A stretch of 64,000 bases of DNA, taken from contig NZ_CP101416.1 in the NCBI RefSeq assembly GCF_027942295.1, positions 1,821,501-1,885,500 on the forward strand, read 5' to 3'. A program made the translations under genes and the position numbers. This DNA is from Pseudanabaena sp. Chao 1811. GTDB taxonomy: Bacteria; Cyanobacteriota; Cyanobacteriia; Pseudanabaenales; Pseudanabaenaceae. The notes under the pieces are model-generated. The model was given only the letters and a program-made list of their open reading frames with translations. It was not told the DNA's origin and ran no database searches. Positions 8,321 through 19,132 of this stretch are shown piece after piece. Position 1 is the first letter of the stretch, and every line of letters begins with the position of its first letter.

Positions 8321-9844
8321 TTAAATTGCGCCCAAAGCCTTTAACAAAGCTGCAAACTTAATCGTGGTTTCACTTTGTTCATTTTCCACTTGCGAATTTG
8401 CCACAATCCCTGCACCCGCAAAAATTCTTGCCCGATCGCCTTGAATATATCCCGCTCTAATCCCCACACCAAAAGTTCCTTCACCATTACCATTTAGCCA
8501 ACCAATGGGGGCAGCATACCAACCGCGATCGCAGGCTTCCCATTGCTGCATGAAACAGACGGCGCGATCCCTTGGCTCACCACCGACTGCGGCAGTTGGA
8601 TGTAACTGCTGCAAAATATCTAAGGCAATCAACCAATCAGGATCATCAATTTGAGCAGTAATCGGTGTATGTAAATGCTGCACATTCGACAGTTTCAACA
8701 GGCTAGTATTTACATGTGGATCGACTGAAGCCCCCATACTTTGCAAGCGATCGCAGATCGAGCGAATTACAATTTGATGTTCGCGCATATCCTTTTCACT
8801 ATTAAGTAATAGCTCACCCAGCATTTGATCTTCCTGTACCGACTTACCCCGCTCGATCGACCCCGCAAGGGCATCACTGCGTAACCAAAGGCGATCGCTT
8901 TGGGCTTTAAATTGCAACACCACTTCAGGAGTCGCACCCAAAAAGGTTTTACCTACGCCATAGTCAAGTAAAAAGGAAATACATTCAGGATATTCGCACC
9001 GTAATACATGCAGTACCTGAAATGGATCAAAATCGCGATCGGCTAACACATCTAAAGCTCTAGCCAAGACCACCTTTTCAAAATGCCCTTGATGAATCAA
9101 AGTTAAGGCACGCTCGACGATCTCTGTCCAGATTTGTTGTCCCTGTACCTCAATGATTTTATTAACTTCATGGACTGTGGGGGATTCATAATGGGAGCTT
9201 TCGGACAAATGCGATCGCAAATTTAGAATACGATCCATGACCTCATCAGCATGATCCCAAGGTTGAATATAGTCATTGAGAGTCAAGGTACAAGCTTGTT
9301 GCGTATACCTGACCATCCAACGGGGAATGAAAAATAGTAAAGTCGGAAATTCGATCGCTGGCTGATAGTCCTGTTGATATTGAGATTGATAGTCACTAGG
9401 TACAGCTAAATCAACCCACTCGTTAGGGTTGCTACCATTTCGATAAAAAGAAAAAGCACCGAAAATATGTATAGAAAGTTCAGAGCGCTGTAGATCAAGT
9501 TCTGGATGCTTCGCGATGATTGCATCCTCTAGATGTGTCCTAATAAACTTTTTGGCACAATCAAAGCGATCGCTCAAATCATGATTTGGCACTGAGACTT
9601 CGGCAACCGAACCCGCCGCCGCTAATACCAAATCGGCATTCGGTTGTTCCCAATAAAACTTTGGTTGTTGGGGATCAGACTTACTTGCCAACAACAATAG
9701 AGGATTCATGCACTCCCAACTCTGGGAGTAACTAAATAAGATCGGTGATCCCGTGACCTGCGCTTTAGCGATCGCTTTAACAATCCAATCGTGCAGAGAT
9801 TTAGAATCGATGCTGCTATAGGTGACACTCTGACGAACTTGCAT
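8321..9844 (-). CDS. menF: Isochorismate synthase
   Basis: A 507-residue enzyme converting chorismate to isochorismate, in cyanobacteria the entry step to phylloquinone (vitamin K1, the photosystem I quinone). The C-terminal chorismate-binding domain (about 240-505) shows FLGATPEVVL, LHPTAAVGGEPRD and FGVGIRAGYI with the conserved His/Glu positions. The less conserved N-terminal half fits the plant and cyanobacterial MenF/ICS type. It lies 14 bp downstream of the Fic start on the same strand, so menF is transcribed towards fic and read-through is possible. No other men gene is in the window. Confidence 0.92.
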   Translation of the reverse strand: MQVRQSVTYSSIDSKSLHDWIVKAIAKAQVTGSPILFSYSQSWECMNPLLLLASKSDPQQPKFYWEQPNADLVLAAAGSVAEVSVPNHDLSDRFDCAKKFIRTHLEDAIIAKHPELDLQRSELSIHIFGAFSFYRNGSNPNEWVDLAVPSDYQSQYQQDYQPAIEFPTLLFFIPRWMVRYTQQACTLTLNDYIQPWDHADEVMDRILNLRSHLSESSHYESPTVHEVNKIIEVQGQQIWTEIVERALTLIHQGHFEKVVLARALDVLADRDFDPFQVLHVLRCEYPECISFLLDYGVGKTFLGATPEVVLQFKAQSDRLWLRSDALAGSIERGKSVQEDQMLGELLLNSEKDMREHQIVIRSICDRLQSMGASVDPHVNTSLLKLSNVQHLHTPITAQIDDPDWLIALDILQQLHPTAAVGGEPRDRAVCFMQQWEACDRGWYAAPIGWLNGNGEGTFGVGIRAGYIQGDRARIFAGAGIVANSQVENEQSETTIKFAALLKALGAI

Positions 9845-10026
9845 GGTTATATTTTATAGCAGTCGCCAGCACAGTTAATGTCTGAATAAAATATAAAAAG
9901 TTATTTGCTTATTCGCTTAGCTAATCAAAATTTTTTCTATGATTAATTGTAGAGTGTTTGTAAAAGTAATCTTCACTCTACACGCACTAAAATACAGCAT
10001 TAAGTAAATTACGTGAGTTTTAGATA

Positions 10027-11133
10027 GTGAGATTTAACATTGGGTTTACACTATTAGGTTTATTGGGTTTAGCGACCGCTTTAAACGGATGTTTTTCTGC
10101 GTCTCAGTCTAAATTAACTACAAACATCAAAAATTACCAGCACATTGTCTCTAAAACTCAAGCAGTAGCTATTTCAACAAGTTTGTCAAGTAAATTGGGT
10201 GAAAAATGCTCCGAACCCAGAAACAAATCACCGCTTCAAAAATTCAAACTGCGAAAATGTAGGCTCGATCATCAATTTAAAGACATATTTATTCTTGAAA
10301 AGGATAACAAGGAAATAGCTAAATGGAATGCGGCTACTTACTCTATGGGGTTCAATGCGTTTGAAGCGGATTTGGATGGAGATGGGAGGCAGGAATTAAT
10401 CGTTGCAAGTCATAATGGCACTAGCAATGGACTAGGAGTTTCCTATTGGACTATTTATGTTCTTGCCGATCCATCGGTTTATCCGATTCAAACACCAATG
10501 CGTTTCTCAACTCAGGATTACGGTGGTATACATGGAACTTTTGTGCCTGATGGCGAGCAATTTGAAATATGGACGACAGCATGGGAATGGACGGGTACTG
10601 ATAACACTCTTGGGATTATCGGACAGCAATGGCGATATCAAGAAGGAGAGTTAATATCAACTACCCACCCAATCTTAAAAAGGTGGTATTCCTATAACTT
10701 TCAGTCCGAACGCTCTAAAACTCACGATAATCCACTCATTCCTTACTTATGGTTAGCGAATTCAAAAGTACAAGCCTATGAAGAACATCCACTATTTCAA
10801 ACAACTACAATTCTCAGTATTGAGGATGGAACTATTCAGAATATTAATGAAAAATGCACCGATGATTTTACTTGTCAATTTACGGTGGATTTGAATCCAA
10901 ATCAAGGCGTTTTTCAAACCTATATTTACTTTGAGCAGAAAACTGGGTTACCACAAGAATCGGATAAAAACAAAAAATATTTCTCTTATTTTGGTGATTG
11001 GTCGAGTAAGAGAATTTATCCAACGGGTTATCTACCATCAGATCCAAACAAATGGCTGAAAAATAAGCAGTATAAAGTTATTACATATACAGACAAATAC
11101 TCTAGTAAATTCAAAGTACTGTGGATAATGTAA
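10027..11133 (+). CDS. Putative lipoprotein with a DxDxDG metal-binding-like loop
   Basis: A 368-residue protein with a GTG start. The N-terminus is a signal peptide ending in the lipobox ALNGC, so a lipid-anchored exported protein is predicted. About residues 118-128 contain DLDGDGRQELIV, the calcium-binding-like loop seen in FG-GAP/VCBS repeats, but only one copy is clear. The rest is Trp/Tyr-rich and has no recognised domain. Paired cysteines occur at KCSEP/KCRLD and KCTDDFTCQF. It stands alone, with about 180 bp upstream (divergent from menF) and prfA convergent downstream. Confidence 0.7.
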   Translation: MRFNIGFTLLGLLGLATALNGCFSASQSKLTTNIKNYQHIVSKTQAVAISTSLSSKLGEKCSEPRNKSPLQKFKLRKCRLDHQFKDIFILEKDNKEIAKWNAATYSMGFNAFEADLDGDGRQELIVASHNGTSNGLGVSYWTIYVLADPSVYPIQTPMRFSTQDYGGIHGTFVPDGEQFEIWTTAWEWTGTDNTLGIIGQQWRYQEGELISTTHPILKRWYSYNFQSERSKTHDNPLIPYLWLANSKVQAYEEHPLFQTTTILSIEDGTIQNINEKCTDDFTCQFTVDLNPNQGVFQTYIYFEQKTGLPQESDKNKKYFSYFGDWSSKRIYPTGYLPSDPNKWLKNKQYKVITYTDKYSSKFKVLWIM

Positions 11134-11180
11134 AAATATTACAAAAAATGAGTCAAGCTAAGCATCAAACTTCATAACAT

Positions 11181-12287
11181 TTAGCTAACCAGATCATCAC
11201 CTGTAGCGATCGCCAATTCCTGCAAGCGCTCCTGTTGATCCTTAGAAATACAGCTTTGAATTACTTCTTCGAGATCACCTTCTAAAATCGGCTGCAATGT
11301 AAAGTTCTGACCTAAACGATGCTCAGTTAAACGGCTGTCTTTGTAATTGTAAGTGCGAATTTTTTCAGAACGAGAACCTGTCCCTACCTGCGATCGGCGC
11401 ATTGACGTAATTTCGGCTTGCTGTTCCCGCAACTTTATTTCATAGAGCTTAGCCCGTAAGATCTGCATGGCTCGCTCTTTGTTTTGGAGCTGCGATCGCT
11501 CTTCCGTACAGAAAATTCTAATCCCCGTCGGTTTGTGAAATAGGTCGGCAGCCGTCTCCACCTTGTTGACGTTCTGACCACCAGCTCCGCCCGATCGCGC
11601 CGTAGACATTTCAATATCTTTCGGATCGATGTGAATTTCCACTTCATCGACCTCAGGCATGATCGCCACTGTTGCTGTCGATGTATGCACACGTCCCTGT
11701 GATTCTGTCGCAGGAACCCGTTGCACGCGATGCACGCCCGACTCAAACTTGAGTTTGCTATAAACGCGATCGCCCTGTACTTCAATGATTGCTTCTTTGA
11801 ATCCGCCCATTTCGGCGAGGGTCTCACTGACCATCTTCACGCGCCAACCCTGACGCTCGGCATAGCGTGTGTAGAGGCGTACTAAATCTCCAGCCCAAAT
11901 ACCAGCTTCATCACCACCCGTACCCGCACGAATTTCCAACATGATGTTCTTGTCATCATTAGGATCTTGGGGCAGTAGCAGGATCTGTAACTTTTGCTCT
12001 AATTCTTCTAGCTTGTTAGATAACTCTTCGACCTCTAGAGCCGCCATCTCCTTTAGTTCAGGATCATTGGACTCTTTGAGGATTTCTTGAGCTTCCTTAT
12101 AGTCTTGTTCTGCCTTGCGAAAAGTATCGTAGGTTAGAACCGTCTCTTCCAAGGACGCACGCACCTTCGCAATGCGCTGAAACTCGCCGTGATCGGTCGC
12201 CACGTCAGGATCACCCATCCGACGAGTCAGTTCATTGAAAGTCTGTTCAACAGATTCAAGTTTCTTAATTAGATAAGCAGCAGGCAT
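11181..12287 (-). CDS. prfA: Peptide chain release factor 1
   Basis: A 368-residue RF1 that recognises UAA and UAG stops and triggers peptide release on the ribosome. The catalytic GGQ loop is present (residues 236-238, in [10 protein letters not shown]). The stop-codon-reading PxT motif is PATESQGR, the RF1 form rather than the SPF of RF2. Length is normal. It lies about 90 bp downstream of rpmE on the same strand, the usual cyanobacterial order rpmE-prfA. Confidence 0.97.
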   Translation of the reverse strand: MPAAYLIKKLESVEQTFNELTRRMGDPDVATDHGEFQRIAKVRASLEETVLTYDTFRKAEQDYKEAQEILKESNDPELKEMAALEVEELSNKLEELEQKLQILLLPQDPNDDKNIMLEIRAGTGGDEAGIWAGDLVRLYTRYAERQGWRVKMVSETLAEMGGFKEAIIEVQGDRVYSKLKFESGVHRVQRVPATESQGRVHTSTATVAIMPEVDEVEIHIDPKDIEMSTARSGGAGGQNVNKVETAADLFHKPTGIRIFCTEERSQLQNKERAMQILRAKLYEIKLREQQAEITSMRRSQVGTGSRSEKIRTYNYKDSRLTEHRLGQNFTLQPILEGDLEEVIQSCISKDQQERLQELAIATGDDLVS

Positions 12288-12377
12288 GGGTTTGGAAATA
12301 CCACAAAAGAACGTGAAAAATTAGTAAGCCAACAAAATAATGAATTAATCCTAAAATTAATTCTAATGTGGCTATAA

Positions 12378-12605
12378 CTATGCGTCTTTAGCGTTTTCAT
12401 CAAACATGCCGTATTTACGCAAGAAGCGCTCTACACGACCTTCGGTGTCAATAATCTTTTGTGTGCCTGTATAGAAGGGGTGGTTGCCCGACCATACGTC
12501 AACATTAATTTCAGGATGGGTAGAACCAATAGTGGCTACCACTTCGCCGTTGCAAATTACCTTTGCTTCAGGATACCAAGTCGGGTGAATTCCAGCTTTA
12601 GGCAT
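12378..12605 (-). CDS. rpmE: 50S ribosomal protein bL31
   Basis: A 75-residue protein from ATG 12603-12605 (MPKAGIHPTWYPEAK), with the hallmark SGNHPFYTGTQK and FLRKYGM. It has a single cysteine (VICNG), so it is the zinc-free C-minus form of bL31. A seven-codon upstream extension in the open frame is disregarded because the family starts at MPK. It is probably co-transcribed with prfA downstream. Confidence 0.96.
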   Translation of the reverse strand: MPKAGIHPTWYPEAKVICNGEVVATIGSTHPEINVDVWSGNHPFYTGTQKIIDTEGRVERFLRKYGMFDENAKDA

Positions 12606-12671
12606 AGTCTTAGCTATAAAAATCAAAAATTAAGCTTTTCTAGACTAACACAGAATTATGCAATCTGAAAC

Positions 12672-12698
12672 AAGATGTAGAGCGAAGCTCTACATCTT
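12672..12698. terminator. Hairpin after the GNAT gene
   Basis: A perfect 12-bp stem with a gaa loop (aagatgtagagc / gctctacatctt). It lies 3 bp beyond the stop of the minus-strand acetyltransferase gene and upstream of rpmE, so it probably ends that transcript. On the minus strand no strong U-tract follows, so the mode of termination is uncertain. Confidence 0.55.
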
Positions 12699-12701
12699 AC
12701 T

Positions 12702-13585
<884 letters not shown>

Positions 13586-14302
13586 ATGACATTTGGTCTA
13601 AAAACCTCAACGATCGAATTACTAAAACGTTTTAATACGAGTTTTCCACAATTTTACGAGCAGTTTGTTAGTAGTGACATTCAACTGCAAAACTTGCGCT
13701 TGGCTTATCAACTTTATCAAACCAAAGAAGCGGTCATTGAACTCAAGTCTGAGAGTAGCAAAAGCGTCCTGTACTTTGCCTATCGAAATCAGTCGTTTCT
13801 ATTAAATGATATTTTTGGAGTCCTAGCCGCCTATGGTTTAACGATCCATAGCTTGAGCTTGTATGGACAGATCCATACGCCAATGTTGGTATTTATTAAG
13901 CTGGTAATTTCCCGTGGTGGGAAAGCTTTGCCGCAGAAGACTGCTGAAAATGTACGGAAGGCAATCAAAGAGACTCTATTAGGGCGCTTTGAGGTTGAGG
14001 AAATGCTAGCTCTAGAGTTTAACCTCGATAGTGGACTCAAGAAAGTAGAAACGAATTTTTATGTCGATCGCGTGTTTCATTTGCCTGCATTGCTCGTCGA
14101 AGCAGATAGCCAACCGGGGTTGTTTTATAAGGTGATGAATGCGATTTGGCAGGAAGATCTGTTGGTGGTGAATGCCAATTTATTAGTTTGGCGCGGACGC
14201 ACAAGGTTGATTTTGTACTTATTAGGTCCCAACGAAAATTTAATTCCTGAGTATTTAGGGGTAAAAATTGCTGAGAGTCTGAAACAACGCTTGTCTGATT
14301 AA
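13586..14302 (+). CDS. ACT-domain protein of unknown ligand
   Basis: ATG 13586 is preceded by AGGAGG at a six-base spacing, which decides the start over TTG 13580, and gives 238 residues. Two ACT-like regions are visible. One is about 70-110 (FLLNDIFGVLAAYGLTIHSL), the other about 165-225 (LPALLVEADSQPGLFYKVMN then DLLVVNANLLVWRGRTRL). ACT domains bind amino acids or other small regulators. The DxPGLL-like pattern recalls the C-terminal part of GlnD, but no enzymatic domain is attached. It may be a stand-alone regulator (inference). It is convergent with the aminotransferase gene. Confidence 0.75.
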   Translation: MTFGLKTSTIELLKRFNTSFPQFYEQFVSSDIQLQNLRLAYQLYQTKEAVIELKSESSKSVLYFAYRNQSFLLNDIFGVLAAYGLTIHSLSLYGQIHTPMLVFIKLVISRGGKALPQKTAENVRKAIKETLLGRFEVEEMLALEFNLDSGLKKVETNFYVDRVFHLPALLVEADSQPGLFYKVMNAIWQEDLLVVNANLLVWRGRTRLILYLLGPNENLIPEYLGVKIAESLKQRLSD

Positions 14303-14335
14303 TTTAAAAGCGGCGCAAAAGCGGCGCTTTCAAAT

Positions 14336-15448
14336 TTATTTCAAAATATCTTTCAAGGTTATAACGACTCGTTCCTGTTGGTCTTCGCTTAGTTCTGGAA
14401 ACATGGGTAGAGATAAAACCCGATCGCAAATATCTTCAGTAACAGGAAAATCTCCCCTGTGATAGCCCAAGTTTTGGTAAACGGATTGTAAATGGAGAGG
14501 TAGGGGATAGTAGATCATCGTGATGATGTTTTGTTCGCGCAATTGAGTTTGGACATCATTGCGCTTACCATCACCGATACAGATGGTGTATTGATTCCAA
14601 ACGCTTCCAGGGCAGTGGTGAGGGGGGACTAAATGCGAAATATTTGCCTCTTTGAGCAGATGGGTATAGCGATCGCTAATTTCTCGACGTTGATGGTTCC
14701 ATTTATCGAGATAGGGCAACTTCACTTGCAATAGGGCAGCCTGTAAACAATCAAGGCGTGAGTTCATCCCAATATATTCATGGTAATAGCGCTGAGGACT
14801 GCCATGTTCACGCAAAATCCTGAGCTTTTTATCAATTTCTGGATTATTGGTGGTCATCATCCCCCCATCGCCACAGCCTCCCAAATTTTTGGTCGGATAA
14901 AAGCTAAAACAGCCTACATCACCAATATTACCGACTTTTTCGCCGTTGGAGATGGCTCCTGTGGCTTGAGCGCAATCCTCGATTACATAGAGATTATGCT
15001 TTTTCGCGATCGCCATTAGCTTTGGCATATCCACAGGACGACCGAACAAATGTACGGGCATAATTGCCTTTGTGCGATCTGTAATTGCTGATTCAATTAA
15101 CTCAAGATTGAGATTAAAGCTATGCGCCTCAATATCTACAAAGACAGGCTTTGCCCCAGCCATGCTGATTGTCTCGGCACTAGCAAAAAATGTGAATGGT
15201 GACGTGATTACTTCATCACCCTCTCCAATATCTAAGGCTCGCATAGCCAAGTACAAAGCATCAGTACCTGAGTTACAAGCGATACCATGCTGTGAGCCAA
15301 TATATTTGGCAAACTCACTCTCAAACTGACCTACAGTTTGTCCGCCAATATATTGCCCCGATGCTAGTACGTCTAATGCAGCCTGATTTAAGAGATCGCC
15401 AATTTGTTGATACTGCTGCGATACATCAAAGGGAGGGATTTTGTTCAC
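14336..15448 (-). CDS. DegT/DnrJ/EryC1/StrS family aminotransferase
   Basis: A 370-residue PLP-dependent sugar aminotransferase. Landmarks are GTDALYLAM near residue 60, VIEDCAQATGA (Asp binding the pyridine nitrogen) and SFYPTKNLGG with the PLP-binding Lys187. It ends in LSLPMFPELSEDQ, typical of the group. Members add an amino group to a nucleotide-linked keto sugar for cell-surface polysaccharide. No sugar-nucleotide genes are adjacent, so the product is unknown. The start is GTG 15446-15448. Confidence 0.93.
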   Translation of the reverse strand: MNKIPPFDVSQQYQQIGDLLNQAALDVLASGQYIGGQTVGQFESEFAKYIGSQHGIACNSGTDALYLAMRALDIGEGDEVITSPFTFFASAETISMAGAKPVFVDIEAHSFNLNLELIESAITDRTKAIMPVHLFGRPVDMPKLMAIAKKHNLYVIEDCAQATGAISNGEKVGNIGDVGCFSFYPTKNLGGCGDGGMMTTNNPEIDKKLRILREHGSPQRYYHEYIGMNSRLDCLQAALLQVKLPYLDKWNHQRREISDRYTHLLKEANISHLVPPHHCPGSVWNQYTICIGDGKRNDVQTQLREQNIITMIYYPLPLHLQSVYQNLGYHRGDFPVTEDICDRVLSLPMFPELSEDQQERVVITLKDILK

Positions 15449-16120
15449 GTTGAAACGATTCTAGATTGCCTTAATTATTTTAAACGTTATCAAGCAACAA
15501 TAGAAATTTCTAGAAATTTTGAGAAATCTTCGAGGCAGTATGGAGTTTTCTCAGTGTTTGCGATCGCATCTTTCTCCTTTGTTGTTTAAATTCAGCATTA
15601 TGACGCTTGCATCCAACGATATATTTAAACTTTATTCTTACCTATAGCGTTTCCCAGTCTAGTGAAATAACTCTGTACTCTGCTCACTTGAAAAGTGCTA
15701 TAGGTTCCAAATTATTTATAGATTTTAGGATTTGTAGAAGTGATCCTTCAGAATACTCTTCGATAGATAATTTAGGATTTCCATAGGGAGATTTCTGTTA
15801 TTTTCCATTTTGTTGAAGTACGGTTTTTCTCGGTAAAGGTGAGAATAGGAGGCTTAGCTCTCCTACTAATTAAGAAATGCTATATGACTGCGAAACCGCT
15901 AGATTTATAGCCTTTGCAACGTTATTGATAATGTCTATAACATCTATATAACTTCTATATACCTTTTCAGTAACGAATTGTTCTCAAAAATGCTTTTTAA
16001 ATCATTAAAACTGTGAATAATATCTATATGAGTAATTTACAGATACTCTCTCAAACTTAACCATCTCAAAATTTTAGGTTTTGAGAACTGCTATACAATA
16101 TTTGGAAGAATGAAATTACC
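15449..16120. other. Long AT-rich intergenic region
   Basis: About 670 bp with no convincing ORF. It holds a 64-bp CTATAGC-bounded palindromic element (15641-15704), scattered AT-rich tracts and a HIP1 site near 15561. The divergent promoters of the aminotransferase gene and the 16121 gene are expected here. A small RNA cannot be excluded. Confidence 0.5.
15641..15704. repeat. CTATAGC-ended short element (family B)
   Basis: The ends are cctatagcgtttcccagtct and, on the complement, cctatagcacttttcaagtg, giving a partly matching terminal inverted repeat around a 64-bp body with no ORF. The CTATAGC ends recur at 47010-47102 and 51430-51536. Confidence 0.55.
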
Positions 16121-17428
16121 ATGTTCTGGACAGCAGATCGAATTTACTCTCAAGGCATTGAACAAGCTCAGCAAAGAATTTATGAATTCTTTTTAGAAAC
16201 TGTACGTCATAAATCTCCAGATGCAGTACTTATAGACTTTAAAGACTTATTTATCAACTTTAACGATCAACATAATCTAGAAATTGCCGCAGCATTCGAT
16301 CAAATTTTAACTGCCTATAACGAAAAAGAATTTTTTTATACCTTAAAGCGCTGTTGCTATATTCTCATTAACAATTGGACTGTTAGTAATCATCGAAGTT
16401 ATGTCCAATCATTGATTGATCTTTTTGATGATGATTCAATTCACAAAAAACCTAAATCTATCAAGTTGAAAACTTTGAGGATTTGGCTACAAATTTTTAT
16501 TAAGAGTGAGGATTTTAAATCGTTAAAGTTGTTTGCCATTAGTGTTAATCCATTGTCTGGTGTAGATCAAAATTGGAGTAATCGTTTTGCTTCCTACTTA
16601 TTAACTGATCAATATACAAATCCTCATAGTTCTTTAGAGCAAAGACAAGCGGCTAACATACTTGCTCAAGAAATGAAGGAAAAGTTTCAGTTTGATTTAG
16701 CTATGTACACAGCAAGATTAGGGCATCAATTATCAACACCAAATCCCCATAGCAATCCTACTAGCTTAAGTGATAATGTTCTCAATCTTGTCACACTGAT
16801 GTTGACAAAAAATAGTATGCTTAATTGTCAAGCACAGGCAGAAAAATTTCTCGCAAGTATTGAAAATTCAACCTACTATGAATTCAAAGTTAAGTTGTTG
16901 CAGTATTTAGATTTTGCGATCGCCGATCCAGAAGTGTCTGAAACATTACAAACACAGATATCTGATGGTTTATTTAACTTAAAGTCAGAGCATCATGATC
17001 ATCTTACTAATCCATATTTGATTTTAAAAACTTCTAAGTACTTAATCTCCCAATTTACAAGTAGTGATCATGAGCATTTAACAGAGCTATTTAACATTTT
17101 ACTACACCATACAAATCCTTTGAATTTTGTAGTTCTGCTGCTAAAACTATTACTAATTAATGGTTCTGTTCGCTCTCATCTGGAACTCAAAATTGCTTTA
17201 ATTATTAAGTATTACAGTAAATATAGTGAAGCAAAATGTAAATCGGTAATAGCCTTTATCGATATGCTCAATATTGCCCTTGCCATCTATGCCGGGGAAA
17301 CAAGATATAACCTTGTATGTATGTATCCCTATGCTGATTCATCTTCGCAAGATCTAGATGTTCGGCAAGATCTACAGATTTCCCAATTTGATAAAAAAAA
17401 TTATCGAATTTTTTCACAGCTTCGATAA
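16121..17428 (+). CDS. Helical protein of unknown function
   Basis: A 435-residue protein that I do not recognise. Predicted character is almost wholly alpha-helical and Leu/Ile-rich without transmembrane runs or a signal peptide, resembling helical-repeat scaffolds. The N-terminus (MFWTADRIYSQGIEQAQQRI) and SDGLFNL/YLISQFTS segments show no catalytic motif. The C-terminal 40 residues are polar. ATG 16121 has a weak GGAAGAA sequence upstream. It stands alone between two long non-coding spaces. Confidence 0.7.
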   Translation: MFWTADRIYSQGIEQAQQRIYEFFLETVRHKSPDAVLIDFKDLFINFNDQHNLEIAAAFDQILTAYNEKEFFYTLKRCCYILINNWTVSNHRSYVQSLIDLFDDDSIHKKPKSIKLKTLRIWLQIFIKSEDFKSLKLFAISVNPLSGVDQNWSNRFASYLLTDQYTNPHSSLEQRQAANILAQEMKEKFQFDLAMYTARLGHQLSTPNPHSNPTSLSDNVLNLVTLMLTKNSMLNCQAQAEKFLASIENSTYYEFKVKLLQYLDFAIADPEVSETLQTQISDGLFNLKSEHHDHLTNPYLILKTSKYLISQFTSSDHEHLTELFNILLHHTNPLNFVVLLLKLLLINGSVRSHLELKIALIIKYYSKYSEAKCKSVIAFIDMLNIALAIYAGETRYNLVCMYPYADSSSQDLDVRQDLQISQFDKKNYRIFSQLR

Positions 17429-17450
17429 GCTATAGCAATGTCAGTTTTGC

Positions 17451-17594
17451 TTAGAACTGGTGTTACGTGGAAGCTTCTACAGCCCTCACCCCTAGCCCCT
17501 CTCCCGCAGGAGAGGGGAAAAAGAGATTTTGCTCCCCTTCTCCTGCGGGAGAAGGGGTTGGAGGATGAGGGTTGCATGTAACATCAGTTAGAAC
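17451..17594. repeat. MITE-like element with G/C-rich inner palindrome
   Basis: The outer ends ttagaactggtgttacgtg and catgtaacatcagttagaac are inverted copies (about 15 of 19 match). Inside, 17483-17571 forms a second large inverted repeat built from ccctcacccctagcccctct and its complement, with cctgcgggagaagggg. The inner CCCTCACCCC...CTCTCCC type of repeat is found in many bacterial genomes. The element sits between convergent genes. Confidence 0.65.
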
Positions 17595-17613
17595 ATAAAG
17601 CCCAAAAGATGAG

Positions 17614-17634
17614 GGGCAGCGCTTTGCGCTGCCC
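17614..17634. terminator. Hairpin between convergent genes
   Basis: A perfect stem gggcagcgc-ttt-gcgctgccc. It lies 15 bp beyond the stop of the minus-strand aldehyde dehydrogenase gene and about 185 bp beyond the plus-strand 16121 gene, so it may terminate both. Confidence 0.5.
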
Positions 17635-17649
17635 ATTCTAGATTAGCAA

Positions 17650-19041
17650 TTATTTGATAAATTTCTTTAAAGCATCGAGAGTCATGGTGTAGGGAGGATA
17701 GCGAAACTTGAGATCGAAGCGGAAAGAGTTTTTGAGGATACTCTTGCGGTGAGAGAAGGTGTCAAAGGTTGCTTTGCCATGATAGCTACCGATACCACTA
17801 TTGCCAACGCCACCAAAGGGAAGTGCAGGATTTCCTAAATGCATAATCGTATCGTTGAAACAGCCGCCACCAAAGGATACTTCTTGGAGAATCTGTTCCT
17901 GTTTCTGTTTGTTATTGGAGAATAGGTACAGAGCGAGGGGATTAGGGCGACTGTTGATCAAGGCGATCGCTTCAGAAATATGTTCATATTCTAAAATTGG
18001 CAAAATTGGTCCAAAGATTTCCTCTGCCATAATTTTCGATTGGAGCGAAACTTCATCAATGATTGTGGGAGAGATAAAAAGATCGCTTTTATCGCTGTTA
18101 CCACCAATCAAAATTTTACCTTCATCAAGTAAACCCACAAGGCGATCAAATTGGCGATCGTTCACGATTCTTGCTAAGTCTGGACTTTGTTGAGGCTTGT
18201 CTCCAAAAAAGATGTTGATATAGGCGATTAACTTCTCAATTAGTACAGGTTTAATACTTTTCTGAACTAAGAGATAATCAGGTGCAACACAGGTCTGTCC
18301 CGCATTGTAGAATTTACCCCAAACAATACGCTTAGCCGTTATGTCCAAATCGCATTCTGCATCAACAATACAGGGACTTTTACCACCAAGTTCCAATGTT
18401 ACAGGAGTCAGATGTTTCGCCGCAGCTTCCATCACAATTTTGCCGATCGCCGTTCCACCTGTGAAGAAGATATGATCAAATCTTTCGGCAAGTAGAGCTT
18501 GATTAGTTTCGATACCGCCTTCAATGGCAAGAATAAAATTAGGATCGAAGTTATCGTTGATAAGTTTGGCGATCGCACTGGAGGTGTGGGGTGTATGCTC
18601 AGAAGGCTTGAGAATTGAGCAATTACCTGCGGCGATCGCACCGATGAGAGGTTGAATTGTGAGAGCAAAGGGATAGTTCCAAGGTGCAATGATTAGGACT
18701 ATACCTAGAGGCTCAGCATAGATATAACTAGAATTTGGAAATAAATTGATGGGAGTACCTACCTTTCGTGGTTTCATCCAAGTTTTGAGATGTTTGAGCG
18801 TATATTTAATTTCTGCTAGAGTGATTAAAATTTCACTGCCATAGCCTTCGATCGCAGGTTTTCGGAGATCCGCATAAACAGCATCGAGAATTAACTGCTC
18901 ATTCTCTTGAATCAAATCTAAGAGTTTATGGAGTTGCGCTATCCGAAAATCATAGCTTTTGGTCTTTCCTGTGGCAAAAAAAGCGCGTTGATTAGCGATC
19001 GCTTCTTGAATATTGACATTGCTAATGAAGCTGGCAACCAT
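17650..19041 (-). CDS. Aldehyde dehydrogenase (class 3 / fatty aldehyde type)
   Basis: A 463-residue NAD(P)-dependent enzyme oxidising aldehydes to carboxylic acids. The catalytic residues are visible: Glu217 in VTLELGGKSP and the nucleophile Cys251 in NAGQTCVAPDY. The Rossmann glycine motif is FFTGGTAIG. The C-terminal KFRYPPYTMTLDALKKFI is typical of class 3/fatty aldehyde dehydrogenases, as in cyanobacterial enzymes that oxidise fatty or apocarotenoid aldehydes. The short N-terminus agrees with that class. ATG 19039-19041 is divergent from the GIDE-like gene by about 90 bp. Confidence 0.93.
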   Translation of the reverse strand: MVASFISNVNIQEAIANQRAFFATGKTKSYDFRIAQLHKLLDLIQENEQLILDAVYADLRKPAIEGYGSEILITLAEIKYTLKHLKTWMKPRKVGTPINLFPNSSYIYAEPLGIVLIIAPWNYPFALTIQPLIGAIAAGNCSILKPSEHTPHTSSAIAKLINDNFDPNFILAIEGGIETNQALLAERFDHIFFTGGTAIGKIVMEAAAKHLTPVTLELGGKSPCIVDAECDLDITAKRIVWGKFYNAGQTCVAPDYLLVQKSIKPVLIEKLIAYINIFFGDKPQQSPDLARIVNDRQFDRLVGLLDEGKILIGGNSDKSDLFISPTIIDEVSLQSKIMAEEIFGPILPILEYEHISEAIALINSRPNPLALYLFSNNKQKQEQILQEVSFGGGCFNDTIMHLGNPALPFGGVGNSGIGSYHGKATFDTFSHRKSILKNSFRFDLKFRYPPYTMTLDALKKFIK

Positions 19042-19132
19042 AAATTTGTAAATTCCGTAAAATTGAGTTTGATCTATCAGGCTCCTATGCTAATTTTAAT
19101 CCATAGCAAAAGCTTGTAAGTACTGCAAACCT

